Part shown: positions 1-8,291 of the stretch, piece by piece
Numbering within the stretch: the stretch's first letter is position 1
How the letters are laid out: every line of letters begins with the position of its first letter
Source of the DNA: Burkholderia sp. 9120
GTDB lineage: Bacteria; Pseudomonadota; Gammaproteobacteria; Burkholderiales; Burkholderiaceae
DNA length: 64,000 nt
Direction of reading: 5' to 3'
Assembly: GCF_000745015.1 (NCBI RefSeq)
Contig: NZ_JQNA01000002.1
Coordinates: forward strand, 3,968,001-4,032,000
The notes under the pieces: generated by a model
What the model saw: the letters and a program-made list of their open reading frames with translations, nothing else
Database searches by the model: none
What the model was told of the DNA's origin: nothing
Position numbers and translations under genes: made by a program

Positions 1-611
1 TGGACGGCTCGCGCACGCGTCGCTTTGAAGGGGCGGGCATGGGGCTGACCATCGTGCAGGGGCTGGTGAAACTGTTCGGCGGCACCGTCGACGTGGCGAG
101 CACGGTCGGCGAGGGCACCACCTTCACCGTGACGATTCCGGTCGCGGCGGTGGCCGTGGCCGGGCCGCCGGGCGTGCCGGCGCACACCGAGCCGGGCGGC
201 GCGCGCCCCTGCGTGCTGATCGTCGACGACAATCGGCTGATCCGCGAATCGCTCAGCGAAATGGTCGCGCATATGGAGTTCGACGCGCACGCGGTCGGCA
301 ACGCCGACGCCGCGCTCGCCTGGCTCGACGCGCGCCGCTGCGACGTGGTGCTACTCGATCTGCATATGCCGGAGCGCGACGGCTACACGTTTCTGGCGGA
401 CTTCGCCGGGAGGAACGGGCCGTCGTCGGGCGTGCCGGTGATCGTGGTCAGCGCGTATGCGCCGGAGCCGGAAGCAACAGGAAAAGCCGGAGACGAAACA
501 GAGAGAGAAGCCGGCGCGCAGCCGTTCTTCGAAGCGTTATTAAAGCCGGTACATTACGAAGATCTGCGCAACGCGTTGCAGCGTGCGTTGGCGTCGCGGC
601 ATACGGTGTAA
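1..611 (+). CDS. Hybrid sensor histidine kinase, C-terminal part (cut by window start)
   Basis: The reading frame is open from base 3, so the gene begins before the window. The first residues are the end of a HATPase_c domain: the G-box [19 protein letters not shown] is the ATP-lid motif of histidine kinases. A short linker leads to a C-terminal receiver domain with the acidic pair in VLIVDDN, the phospho-acceptor Asp in [13 protein letters not shown] and the conserved Lys in LLKPV. This is therefore the kinase/receiver end of a hybrid sensor kinase. It converges on a BetR-type gene with its own receiver domain (701-1555), so the two could form a phosphorelay; that is inference from position only. 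The sensory input domain is not visible. Confidence 0.88.
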   Translation, partial: DGSRTRRFEGAGMGLTIVQGLVKLFGGTVDVASTVGEGTTFTVTIPVAAVAVAGPPGVPAHTEPGGARPCVLIVDDNRLIRESLSEMVAHMEFDAHAVGNADAALAWLDARRCDVVLLDLHMPERDGYTFLADFAGRNGPSSGVPVIVVSAYAPEPEATGKAGDETEREAGAQPFFEALLKPVHYEDLRNALQRALASRHTV

Positions 612-700
612 AGCGGCGCTGCCGGCGCGCGAAGTAGAGATGGGCTCAACCTGAGCACGCACCTTCAGCCCGCTGGCGGCGCGTTCGGCGCTACGGGCGG

Positions 701-1555
701 TTACGGACGATTAAGCCGCTTGGAGAGGTCGGCGACCAGGATCGCCATGCGCGCGGGCTTTTCGTAGCACGCGACGTCGTAATTGCGGATCACCTGGCTG
801 ATCTCCGATTCGCTGGCCTTGCCGGTCAGCAGCTCGCCGGTCAGCACGAAGATCGGCGCGTCCGGATTTTCCGACGCGCGTATCGCGCGAATCGCCGCCG
901 CCGAAGTCTGCGAGCCGAACAGCCAGTCGATCACCACGCCGTCGAACACCTGCGTTTGCAGTTGCTCGGTGAAGGCCGCGAGTCCGTAGATCGCAACCGC
1001 CGTGAAGCCGCTACGCTCCAGATAGTCGCGCAGGTTGTCGGCGCTGGCCTGATCGTCGTCGACCACCGCGATGGCCGGTTTGTCGGTTTCGGCGCGGCGC
1101 GGATAGATCTCGATCTTGTGGACTTCGTACGCGCTTTGATACAGCGTGCCGTCGTGCCGCGCTACGCGCCATTGGCCGAGCCGCGAATAGGCGACGAATT
1201 CCGGCCGGCTGCCCGCTTCGAGCGCGGCGCCCACCCAGGCGGTGCACGCCAGTTCGATCGCGCCGATGCTGAAGATGGCTTCCTGGGCGATCGCGCCGAC
1301 CATGCCCGGATCGAGCGATTGCGCGCCGAACAGTTGCGCGGCCGGTTCGCCGTATACCTCGGCGACTTTCTTGATCTGCGACAAGGTCCAGGGACTGTTG
1401 CCGCGCAGCTTGCGGTGCCCCTGGGAAAAACTCAGATCGAGAATCCGGCATAGCTCCGTGGTTTGCTGGCGCTTGCCGATTCCGTGACGGCTCATCAACT
1501 CGCGCACGCGCTCGGCGACTGCGATGGAGTCAGGTGAGTGTGTTTCGTTGGCCAT
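701..1555 (-). CDS. BetR-type HTH regulator with C-terminal receiver domain
   Basis: This is a 284-residue protein if it starts at MANETHS (ATG at 1553-1555). A longer frame to 1627 would run through a perfect inverted repeat and is less likely. The N-terminal 80 residues resemble the BetR helix-turn-helix domain (SRHGIGKRQQTTELCRILDL, then SFSQGHRKLRGNSPWTLSQI). The C-terminal 120 residues are a receiver domain with the acidic cluster VVDDD, acceptor Asp in GVVIDW, Thr in FVLTG and Lys in YEKPA. The domain order is the reverse of OmpR/NarL regulators, with DNA binding in front and receiver behind. It converges with a hybrid kinase, a possible partner. The BetR assignment is by recognition of the N-terminal pattern and is not certain. 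Confidence 0.72.
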   Translation of the reverse strand: MANETHSPDSIAVAERVRELMSRHGIGKRQQTTELCRILDLSFSQGHRKLRGNSPWTLSQIKKVAEVYGEPAAQLFGAQSLDPGMVGAIAQEAIFSIGAIELACTAWVGAALEAGSRPEFVAYSRLGQWRVARHDGTLYQSAYEVHKIEIYPRRAETDKPAIAVVDDDQASADNLRDYLERSGFTAVAIYGLAAFTEQLQTQVFDGVVIDWLFGSQTSAAAIRAIRASENPDAPIFVLTGELLTGKASESEISQVIRNYDVACYEKPARMAILVADLSKRLNRP

Positions 1556-1613
1556 ACTGCGTGAGAATCCCCGTCTTGAAGGGTGCTGTGGAGTGCGGCC
1601 CGACAGGTGCAAG

Positions 1614-1644
1614 GGGCCCATGCACATTCAGTGTGCATGGGCCC
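1614..1644. promoter_or_regulatory. Perfect 13-bp inverted repeat upstream of the BetR-type gene
   Basis: GGGCCCATGCACA (1614-1626), a 5-base spacer and TGTGCATGGGCCC (1632-1644) are exact reverse complements. The element lies 59-89 bp upstream of the chosen start of the regulator gene, where an operator or a 5'-UTR hairpin would be expected. There is no T-run on either side, so it is not an ordinary intrinsic terminator. Autoregulation by the BetR-type protein is an inference. Confidence 0.6.
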
Positions 1645-1974
1645 GTCCACTTGAGGGACAGCAAATGTACCGTAAAAAGTTTCGCGGTCTGTGTTTTTGT
1701 GTGGCCGCCACCAGGTCCGTCTTTGCGCGAGTCGAAACGGATCGGTACAACGGCTTTTTATGCAATTTGAATCAAGTTCATTTTACCGATTAAACCGTTC
1801 CGCATCCTTAGAGAAATAACTCGGATACCTCTTTTGCCGCGGCATTGGCGTGATCTGAATGTGATAGGCGGGACAAAACTCGCGTGGCGGCATCTGGTGT
1901 GCCAGCACAGGGCACGCCCGCCACTTCGCGCCAATTTATGCCAACTCGCGCCGCACGGACAGCGTCCCACTTAT
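1645..1974. other. Intergenic region between the BetR-type gene and hipA
   Basis: About 330 bp with lower GC than the flanking genes. It should carry the promoter of the leftward BetR-type gene and the 3' end of the hipBA transcript. I found no convincing ORF, RNA gene, terminator hairpin with T-run, or repeat here. Confidence 0.5.
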
Positions 1975-3315
1975 TTATGTCGCCGACATTTTCTCGAGCT
2001 TGGTCACCGAGCTTTTCAGGCCTTTGAAAATCCGTTCGGCGACCTTGGCTGGAAAGCGCTCGGGCAATTCGGCCGAGACCCGCTCGATGACCTCGGGCGT
2101 CTGCGCGATCAGGCGCTGGATCAGCGGCTCGGCGTTCGCCCCGTACGAGCATTTCAGCGCCATGGTGTTGAAGTGGCGCCGCTGCACGTCGCGAAACGCG
2201 TCGTGTTTGTTGCGCGACCACATGGCCATGGCGAGCCTGGCCTTGTACCACGACCACTGGTTCGGGCCGCTGCCTTCCACCGGCCAGATCGACATCACGT
2301 CGTAAAGCGGCGTCAGACGGTACTGGCCGCCGGCCAGCAGGCGAATGCTGAAGTTCTTGGCGTGGCCGTCCGGCGCGGCCAGCATCCAGAACAGAATCTG
2401 GCTGGCGAGCAGCGTTTCGATGTCCTGCGAAGGCGTGACCGATTGCTGCAGAATTCGCGCGAGGTCGAGCACACCCGGACCGCCGTCGTTTTCGTACTTG
2501 CGATGCGACGGCAAGCCGTAGACCTGGCAAAAGTCCTCCTGCGGCAGGCGCAGCAGCCATTGCCCGCTCGAATGCGGCTGGCGGTCGAAACGTTCGACGC
2601 TCAGCACCCGCTGCTTGCCGAAGGTCATGATTTCCGTGTTTGCGACCGGCAGTCCGTAGGCACGCAGAATCCGCAAACAGAGCCATTCGTTTTCCACCGA
2701 CGTGCTGAGGTCGGCGAGCTTGTTGCCGACCAGTCCGAGCGGCAGCTTGAAAATGTGCGTGGTGGGCGTGGCGCCGTGCGGGCGCTGCCATTTGCCGTCG
2801 TGCCAGAGCAGGGCGGTTTTCTCCTGCGCGCCGGCGAGCGAGATGCGGAAGTCGTCGGTTTCGTCGGCGGCGCCGGGCGCGGGGTTGCTCACCGTGCGCG
2901 CCAGCATGGCCTCGATCTCGGCGTCCGACAACGGCGTGCCCTCGATCCGCTCGACGCCGGCGGGCGTGTCGTCTTCGGCGAGCAACTGGACGGCGCCCAC
3001 GCAATCGCGGCCGATGGCTTGCAGCAGGTCGAACGCGTCCAGCGTGTCGGTTCGATAGCGCTGGGCGATCCGCTTTCTGATCGCCTCGCTGTCGGGCAAC
3101 AGGTTGTCGAAATAGTTGAGGACGCGCGGGCCTTTGAGCGGCAGATTGCCGGGCAGGAACAGGAGCGACAACGACAGCGGGCGGCCAGCGGGCGAGGCGA
3201 CCCACGCCGGGTCGTACTCGAACTCCATCGGGCCGCGCGTGGGCAGGCGCCAGACGCCGACCCGCTCGCCATTGGCCCACACGGACAACGCGCGTGTATA
3301 GGTTGGACGGCCCAT
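1975..3315 (-). CDS. hipA: HipA-family Ser/Thr kinase toxin
   Basis: A 446-residue HipA-like kinase, the toxin of a type II toxin-antitoxin pair; in E. coli HipA phosphorylates glutamyl-tRNA synthetase and triggers persistence. The N-terminal HipA_N region contains RPLSLSLLFLP. The C-terminal kinase part contains FRISLAGAQEKTALL, VENEWLCLRILRAYGLPVAN, the catalytic-loop motif APDGHAKNFSIRL and the metal-binding Asp in PLYDVMS. All kinase landmarks look intact, so the toxin is probably active. The start is ATG at 3313-3315 (MGRPTYTRAL), two bases after the hipB stop, giving a tight antitoxin-first operon. A longer open frame upstream overlaps hipB out of frame and is not the gene. Confidence 0.92.
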   Translation of the reverse strand: MGRPTYTRALSVWANGERVGVWRLPTRGPMEFEYDPAWVASPAGRPLSLSLLFLPGNLPLKGPRVLNYFDNLLPDSEAIRKRIAQRYRTDTLDAFDLLQAIGRDCVGAVQLLAEDDTPAGVERIEGTPLSDAEIEAMLARTVSNPAPGAADETDDFRISLAGAQEKTALLWHDGKWQRPHGATPTTHIFKLPLGLVGNKLADLSTSVENEWLCLRILRAYGLPVANTEIMTFGKQRVLSVERFDRQPHSSGQWLLRLPQEDFCQVYGLPSHRKYENDGGPGVLDLARILQQSVTPSQDIETLLASQILFWMLAAPDGHAKNFSIRLLAGGQYRLTPLYDVMSIWPVEGSGPNQWSWYKARLAMAMWSRNKHDAFRDVQRRHFNTMALKCSYGANAEPLIQRLIAQTPEVIERVSAELPERFPAKVAERIFKGLKSSVTKLEKMSAT

Positions 3316-3317
3316 GC

Positions 3318-3572
3318 TCACCACTCGATCAGCGGCGCCGGCTCGAACGCCGGCGGGGTTTTGTCGCTGAGTTGCAATTGCAGACCATAGACGCCGCATA
3401 GCGCCAGCAATTGTTCGAGGGTGAGCGCGGCGGCGTCGGTTTCCAATGCCGAGAGGCGGCTCTGGCTGATGCCGACGCGCGCCGCCGCCTCGGCCTGCGT
3501 GAGGCCGGCTTGCCGCCGGCTGGCGGCGAGCAGGTGGGCCATCTGGTCGGGTTTGGCGATGAAATGGAGCAT
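3318..3572 (-). CDS. hipB: HipB-family XRE antitoxin/repressor
   Basis: An 84-residue protein with a single Cro/C1-type helix-turn-helix: MAHLLAASRRQAGLTQAEA, followed by ARVGISQSRLSALE as the recognition part. It has the size and the position directly upstream of hipA expected for HipB, which neutralises HipA and represses the operon by binding operators near the promoter. A dense array of palindromic and direct repeats begins 12 bp upstream of its start, which fits autoregulation. The ATG is at 3570-3572. Confidence 0.88.
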   Translation of the reverse strand: MLHFIAKPDQMAHLLAASRRQAGLTQAEAAARVGISQSRLSALETDAAALTLEQLLALCGVYGLQLQLSDKTPPAFEPAPLIEW

Positions 3573-3583
3573 GGCAAATTATC

Positions 3584-3703
3584 CGTGAGACGAATAAATG
3601 TAGTTTATGCGTCTCACGAATATTTGGCAAATATGCGTGAGACGAATATTTGCCAAATATCTGTCTAGCGAATAAAAGCCAAATATCTGTCTGGCGAATA
3701 AAC
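3584..3703. promoter_or_regulatory. hipBA operator array
   Basis: Immediately upstream of hipB, CGTGAGACG (3584-3592), CGTCTCACG (3610-3618) and CGTGAGACG (3636-3644) form two overlapping palindromes that share the middle copy. Upstream of these, a 25-bp direct repeat occurs at 3652-3676 and 3679-3703 with one or two differences, each beginning GCCAAATATCTGTCT. The region is strikingly AT-rich against the surrounding sequence. Multiple operators with 25-27 bp spacing are typical of cooperative HipB or HipA-HipB binding; the assignment to HipB is inference from position. Confidence 0.72.
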
Positions 3704-3822
3704 GTCGCGTGCGGTCAGTGCGGTTTCCCATGCCGGGCGGCCGGCCGCTCGACGGCGCGCGCCATGATCGGGCCCGTTTTCTGCTGAGAGCGTTTCACCG
3801 ACCTTTGCGATACGGATCTGAC

Positions 3823-4106
3823 ATGATGAATCGAAACCACGCCCCGCGCATCACCGCCGCTCGACTCTACGCCCTGTTCGCCGCCGGCTTTTGGCCGTCG
3901 CGGCCGCCGCCCCGGCGAACGCCGCCAGCCGCGACGAACAGAGCAAGGCCTGTCGCGGCGACGCCATGCATTTCTGCGCCGCCGAGATTCCCAACGAAGA
4001 CAAGATCACCGCCTGCATGAAGCAGCACGTCGACGAACTCAGCCCGGCCTGCCGCGCGATGTTCAAGGGCGGCAAGAAGAGCGGCGCGAAAGACACCACG
4101 CAGTGA
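3823..4106 (+). pseudogene. Small secreted Cys-rich-repeat protein, apparently frameshifted in its signal peptide
   Basis: From an ATG pair at 3823/3826 the frame reads MNRNHAPRITAARLYALFAAG, a typical start of a signal peptide. It then leaves frame at a TTTT run near 3888-3891. The next frame continues LAVAAAAPANA and a mature part of about 60 residues with four Cys (KACRGDAMHFCAAEI, ACMKQHVDELSPACRAMF). This resembles one Cys_rich_FGFR (GLG1-type) repeat, found in small periplasmic proteins of Burkholderiales. One extra T would restore a complete signal peptide and a protein of about 94 residues. The alternative is a TTG start at 3891, which would leave the protein without a proper signal peptide. 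Sequencing error or a genuine mutation are both possible. Confidence 0.6.
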
Positions 4107-4232
4107 CGCCGCGGCGCTGCGGCGCTGCGGCGGCAAGTCTTTGCCGCTCGCCCCCGCGTTCGCCCGCGATCCGTCCCCAGCGCGCACCGGGGCATCGTAG
4201 AATCGTTCGTTCTCGATTCCCGGAGCCGCCGC

Positions 4233-5336
4233 GTGCCCGCCCAGCCGAACCCGCCGCCACGTCAGCCGCGCTTTCGCCTGCCTCGCCGTGCTCGCACGCC
4301 CTGGCAGGCGCCGCGCGCCCGCACGCTGTTCACGCGACCCGCCGCCTCGCCGCAGCGCGTGCTGCTGCAACGTATCTATCTCGTCGCCGGTCTGTGCGTG
4401 CTGGCCTTCGCCGTGCTCTATCTCGACCGCGACGGCCTGCGCGACGCCAACCGCAAAGTGCTCGGCATCGTCGATCTGATGTACTTCACGATGGTCACCG
4501 TCGCGACCGTCGGCTATGGCGACATCGTGCCGGTGACCGCTCGCGCGCGACTCATCGACGCGTTTTTTATCGTGCCGATCCGCATCGTCATCTGGTTCGT
4601 GTTTCTCGGCACCGCCTATCAGTTCGTCATTCAACGCGTCATCGAGGAATTCCGTATGAAACGCCTGCAAAAACAACTGAACGACCACGTCGTGATCTGC
4701 GGCTACGGGTTGAGCGGTTCGGTCGCGGTGCGCGAGTTGCTGGAAAGCGGTTTTGCGGCGGAATCGATCGTCGTGATCGACCCGCAGCAGGCGGCGCTCG
4801 AGGCGGCTACGGCGTTGGGGGTGGCGGGACTGCTCGGCGATCCGTCGCGCGAGGATCTGTTGCAGCAGGCGCAGGTACGGCGCGCCAAGGCGGTCATCAT
4901 TGCCGTCGCCGACGACGCCATCGCGATCCTGCTCACGCTGACCGTGCGCAGCATCGCGCCGCAGACGAAGATCGTCGCGCGTATCCAGGAGCAGACCTAT
5001 CAGCGTCAATTGCGCCAGGCCGGCGCGGACGTGATCGTGTCGTCGACCAAGATCGGCGGCCTGCTGCTGGCCGACGCGGTGGCCAGCGACTACATCGTGC
5101 CGTTCATCAACGACCTGCTGTCCACGCGCGGCCGCGTCAATCTGCTTGAGCGGGAGGCGACCACGCAGGAAGTCGGCCGCTGGAGCAACGCGCTGCCGGG
5201 CGCGGTGGTGGTCGGCCTGGTGCGCGCCGGCCGCGTGCTGTCGTTCTACGAAGACGAACCTTGTCCGATCGAGGCCGGTGACCTGCTGATGGTGATCCAG
5301 TCGTCGCGTCATCCGGGCGAAGCGGCCGCCTGCTAA
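4233..5336 (+). CDS. Potassium channel with RCK (TrkA-N/TrkA-C) domain
   Basis: A 367-residue two-TM potassium channel. After a basic, Pro/Arg-rich cytoplasmic N-terminus, TM1 (IYLVAGLCVLAFAVLYL) is followed by a pore helix and the exact selectivity filter TVGYGD near residue 92. TM2 is DAFFIVPIRIVIWFVFLG. The cytoplasmic half is an RCK/TrkA-N domain with the Rossmann motif VVICGYGLSGSVAV near residue 155, followed by a TrkA-C-like end (GDLLMVIQSS). Such proteins are ligand-gated K+ channels of the Kch/MthK type; the ligand cannot be told from sequence. The start codon is GTG at 4233. The gene stands alone, without a K+ uptake operon around it. Confidence 0.9.
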   Translation: MPAQPNPPPRQPRFRLPRRARTPWQAPRARTLFTRPAASPQRVLLQRIYLVAGLCVLAFAVLYLDRDGLRDANRKVLGIVDLMYFTMVTVATVGYGDIVPVTARARLIDAFFIVPIRIVIWFVFLGTAYQFVIQRVIEEFRMKRLQKQLNDHVVICGYGLSGSVAVRELLESGFAAESIVVIDPQQAALEAATALGVAGLLGDPSREDLLQQAQVRRAKAVIIAVADDAIAILLTLTVRSIAPQTKIVARIQEQTYQRQLRQAGADVIVSSTKIGGLLLADAVASDYIVPFINDLLSTRGRVNLLEREATTQEVGRWSNALPGAVVVGLVRAGRVLSFYEDEPCPIEAGDLLMVIQSSRHPGEAAAC

Positions 5337-5475
5337 CCGGACTGGGCGGTGGCGCGGCACGCAGGTTTATGGCCGGGCACACTGGAGCCGTTGCCGAACC
5401 CGCTGCACCGATTGACGGTTTTCTGTTGCGCCGAATCCGGATTCACACTTTCGCAAGGATTGGAACCACCCGCTC

Positions 5476-6438
5476 ATGACCCGCCCGACCACGCAGATTT
5501 TCGACGCCGCCGCCACCGCGCAACTGATTCCCTACGCCACCCTCGTCGACGCTTTGAAGCACGCGAGCCTCGACTACACGCAGCAGCGAATCGTGAGCCC
5601 CGAACGGCTCGTCGTGCCGCTCAACGAAGGCGGCATCATGCTGTCGATGCCGGCCACCGCACCCGATCTCGCGATTCATAAACTGGTCAACGTGTGCGCG
5701 AGCAACCGCTCGCGCGAGTTGCCGACGATCCACGGCCAGGTGATGGCTTTCGACGCCGATACCGGCGAAACGCTGTTTATTCTCGACGGCCCGACGGTGA
5801 CCGGACGCCGCACGGCGGCGATGTCGATGCTGGGCGTCGAGACGTTCGCCGCGAGCACGCCGCGCGAATTCCTGCTGATCGGCACGGGCACGCAGGCACT
5901 CAACCATCTGGAGGCGATCGGTCAGCTTTATCCGGACGCGCGCGTCTGGGTGAAGGGCAGCGCACCGGCGCGCGCCGCAGCGTTTTGCGCGGCGTATGGC
6001 GAGACGACGCGCGGCAACCTGCAGGGCAAGGTCCGCGAGTTGCAACCGTTGTTGACGGAACCCACCGCACCGATTCCCGCTTCGATCGATGTCGTGATCG
6101 CGCTGACCACCAGCAAGCAGGCGGTCTACGACGAACCCGCGCGCGCTGGACGGCTGGTGATCGGCGTCGGCGCCTTTACGCCGGCCATGGTCGAGATCGG
6201 CGCGCACACGCTGGCGGGCAGCGCGCTCTACGTCGACGATCCGGCCGGCGCGAAGCACGAAGCCGGCGATTTCATCCAGGCGGGCGTGGATTGGGCGGCG
6301 GTGCGCGGGATCGCTTCGGTGCTGGACGAGTCGGCGTCAAGCTCAGCGGAAAAGCCGGTGGTTTTCAAAACAGTCGGCTGCGCGGCCTGGGATCTCGCGG
6401 CCTGCCGCGTGGCGCGCGCGGCGTTGTCCGGCGTTTAA
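5476..6438 (+). CDS. Ornithine cyclodeaminase/mu-crystallin family reductase (probable Pyr2C/Pip2C reductase)
   Basis: A 320-residue NAD(P)-binding protein of the OCD/mu-crystallin family. An N-terminal substrate domain (SPERLVVPLNEGGIMLSMPA, IHKLVNV, NRSRELPTIHG) is followed by a Rossmann domain with LLIGTGTQALNHLEA near residue 140. The close family pattern (LDGPTVTGRRTAAMSMLGVE) matches the bacterial bifunctional delta1-pyrroline-2-carboxylate/delta1-piperideine-2-carboxylate reductases (LhpI type), which act in trans-hydroxyproline/D-proline or D-lysine use. Ornithine or alanine activity cannot be excluded from sequence. AAGGA lies about 20 bp upstream of the ATG. No catabolic partners are adjacent. 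Confidence 0.82.
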   Translation: MTRPTTQIFDAAATAQLIPYATLVDALKHASLDYTQQRIVSPERLVVPLNEGGIMLSMPATAPDLAIHKLVNVCASNRSRELPTIHGQVMAFDADTGETLFILDGPTVTGRRTAAMSMLGVETFAASTPREFLLIGTGTQALNHLEAIGQLYPDARVWVKGSAPARAAAFCAAYGETTRGNLQGKVRELQPLLTEPTAPIPASIDVVIALTTSKQAVYDEPARAGRLVIGVGAFTPAMVEIGAHTLAGSALYVDDPAGAKHEAGDFIQAGVDWAAVRGIASVLDESASSSAEKPVVFKTVGCAAWDLAACRVARAALSGV

Positions 6439-6687
6439 AGCACAAAAGCACGCCGGCAAAAATTCCTGAAAACGCGAAAAAAGACCTGAAAAACAGGCCT
6501 TTAACGCGCGGGGTTGGCATATTGCGCCAAGCTGAGGCAGATGTTGCCGTGCAAACAATCTCAAAACGTTGCACCATAGGCGTTTGCCAGAAAAAAGTGC
6601 CGGTCCGCCGGTGCTCGCAGTTCGCCTCAGGCTTTTTTCTGCCCCTTGACCGACGCCTCATCCCTCTCTCCACGCTGCGACCGCGCT

Positions 6688-8169
6688 ATGACGACCCACC
6701 ACGCTACTGCCACTCCTGACTTGCCGCTCGACATGATCATCTTCGGCGGCACCGGCGACCTGTCGTTCCGCAAGCTGCTGCCCGCGCTCTACATGGCGCA
6801 TCTGCACTGCAATCTGCCGCCGGAAACGCGCATCCTCACGATCGGCCGCAAGCCCTGGTCGCGCGAGGAGTACATCAACGAATTCATGGAGTTGAAGGCT
6901 AAACCGTTCATCGAAAAGAAAGCCTTCGACGCCGCCGCCTGGGACAAATTCCTCGCGCTGTTCGAGTACGTGCGCATGGACGTCGACTCGGCCGAAGACT
7001 ATCAGCGTCTGAAAGAAAGCTCGCGCGAAGGCGTGCGCCGCGTGTTCTATCTCGCGACCTCGCCGGATCTGTTCACGAACATCTGCGACAACCTGGCCAC
7101 GGCCGGGCTGATCGACGGTAACTCGCGCGTCGTGCTCGAAAAACCGCTGGGCCACGATCTGGCGTCCGCGCAGGAAATCAACACGGCGGTCGGCAATCAT
7201 TTCAACGAAGCGCAGATTTACCGGATCGACCACTACCTCGGCAAGGAAACGGTGCAGAACCTGATGGTGCTGCGCTTCGGCAATCCGATTTTCGGGCCGC
7301 TGTGGCAGGCGCCGTACATCAAGAGCGTGCAGATCACGGTGGCGGAGACGGTCGGCGTGGGCACGCGCGCGGGCTTCTATGACAAGACCGGCGCGCTGCG
7401 CGACATGGTGCAGAACCACCTGCTGCAACTGCTGTGCATCGTCGCAATGGAACCGCCGGTCTCGCTCGACCCGGACGCGGTCCGCGACGAAAAACTCAAG
7501 GTGCTGCGCTCGCTGCGTCCCATGACCGCCGAAGATATCGCCCGCGACACCGTGCGCGGCCAATACACCGCAGGCGCGGTGGATGGCGAAGCGGTGAAGG
7601 GCTATCTCGAGGAAGAAAACGTGCCGGCCGGCAGCCGCGCCGAAACCTTCGTCGCGTTGCGCGCGCATATCAACAACTGGCGCTGGGCTCACGTGCCGTT
7701 CTTCTTGCGCACCGGCAAACGGATGCAGAAGAAGGTGTCGGAGATCGTGATCGAGTTCTCCGAGCTGCCGTTCTCGATCTTTCCGAGCGGCGGCCGTAAC
7801 TACGGCAACAAACTCGTGATCCAGTTGCAGCCGGAAGAGTCGATCCAGTTGCAGGTGCTCGCGAAAGAACCGGGCAGCGGCATGCACATGCTGCCGGTGA
7901 ATCTGAATCTGGATTTGCAGCAGGCCTTTACCGAGCGCCGCGCGGAAGCGTATGAGCGTTTGCTGATCGACGTGATTCGCGGCCGCCTCACGCACTTCAT
8001 GCGGCGCGACGAACTGGAAGCCGCATGGGCCTGGGCCGAGCCGATTCTGGAAGGCTGGGGCAAGTCGGGCGAAAAGCCGCGCTCTTATACCGCGGGCACG
8101 TTCGGACCGTCCGCTTCGACCGCGCTGATGGCGCGCGAAAATGGCCTGTGGGCGGAGGAGTCGCAGTAA
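6688..8169 (+). CDS. zwf: Glucose-6-phosphate 1-dehydrogenase
   Basis: A 493-residue enzyme converting glucose 6-phosphate and NAD(P)+ to 6-phosphogluconolactone at the head of the pentose phosphate and Entner-Doudoroff routes. The N-terminal nucleotide-binding motif IIFGGTGDLSFRKLLPALY and the active-site signature RIDHYLGKETVQNL are both intact, and the length is normal for Zwf. The start at ATG 6688 (MTTHHATATP) is preferred over an in-frame TTG at 6646. The 250-bp upstream gap holds no ORF. A strong intrinsic terminator follows 30 bp after the stop, so zwf is probably monocistronic. Confidence 0.96.
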   Translation: MTTHHATATPDLPLDMIIFGGTGDLSFRKLLPALYMAHLHCNLPPETRILTIGRKPWSREEYINEFMELKAKPFIEKKAFDAAAWDKFLALFEYVRMDVDSAEDYQRLKESSREGVRRVFYLATSPDLFTNICDNLATAGLIDGNSRVVLEKPLGHDLASAQEINTAVGNHFNEAQIYRIDHYLGKETVQNLMVLRFGNPIFGPLWQAPYIKSVQITVAETVGVGTRAGFYDKTGALRDMVQNHLLQLLCIVAMEPPVSLDPDAVRDEKLKVLRSLRPMTAEDIARDTVRGQYTAGAVDGEAVKGYLEEENVPAGSRAETFVALRAHINNWRWAHVPFFLRTGKRMQKKVSEIVIEFSELPFSIFPSGGRNYGNKLVIQLQPEESIQLQVLAKEPGSGMHMLPVNLNLDLQQAFTERRAEAYERLLIDVIRGRLTHFMRRDELEAAWAWAEPILEGWGKSGEKPRSYTAGTFGPSASTALMARENGLWAEESQ

Positions 8170-8199
8170 GCGGTTTTCCGGTCTTCTCGCGCAACATGG

Positions 8200-8237
8200 A
8201 AAAACGGCCCGCATGATGAATGCGGGCCGTTTTTTTA
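8200..8237 (+). terminator. Rho-independent terminator of zwf
   Basis: Stem AAAAACGGCCCGCA (8200-8213) pairs with TGCGGGCCGTTTTT (8221-8234) around a 7-base loop and runs straight into a T-tract. The stem also carries A-runs on its 5' side, so it may also stop transcripts coming from the tssL side. Confidence 0.93.
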
Positions 8238-8291
8238 TTGCCGGTAGCGGATGCAGTCGTGCGCGTCTATGACGACCACAGCCGCTACACC

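Noticed and set aside
1834..3390. A 518-codon open frame antisense to hipA
   Set aside because: hipA on the other strand has all kinase motifs and a clear operon context; this frame has none.
6478..6503. Terminator-like hairpin after the cyclodeaminase-type gene (AAAGACCTG / CAGGCCTTT)
   Set aside because: The stem has an internal mismatch and no T-run follows, so it does not qualify.
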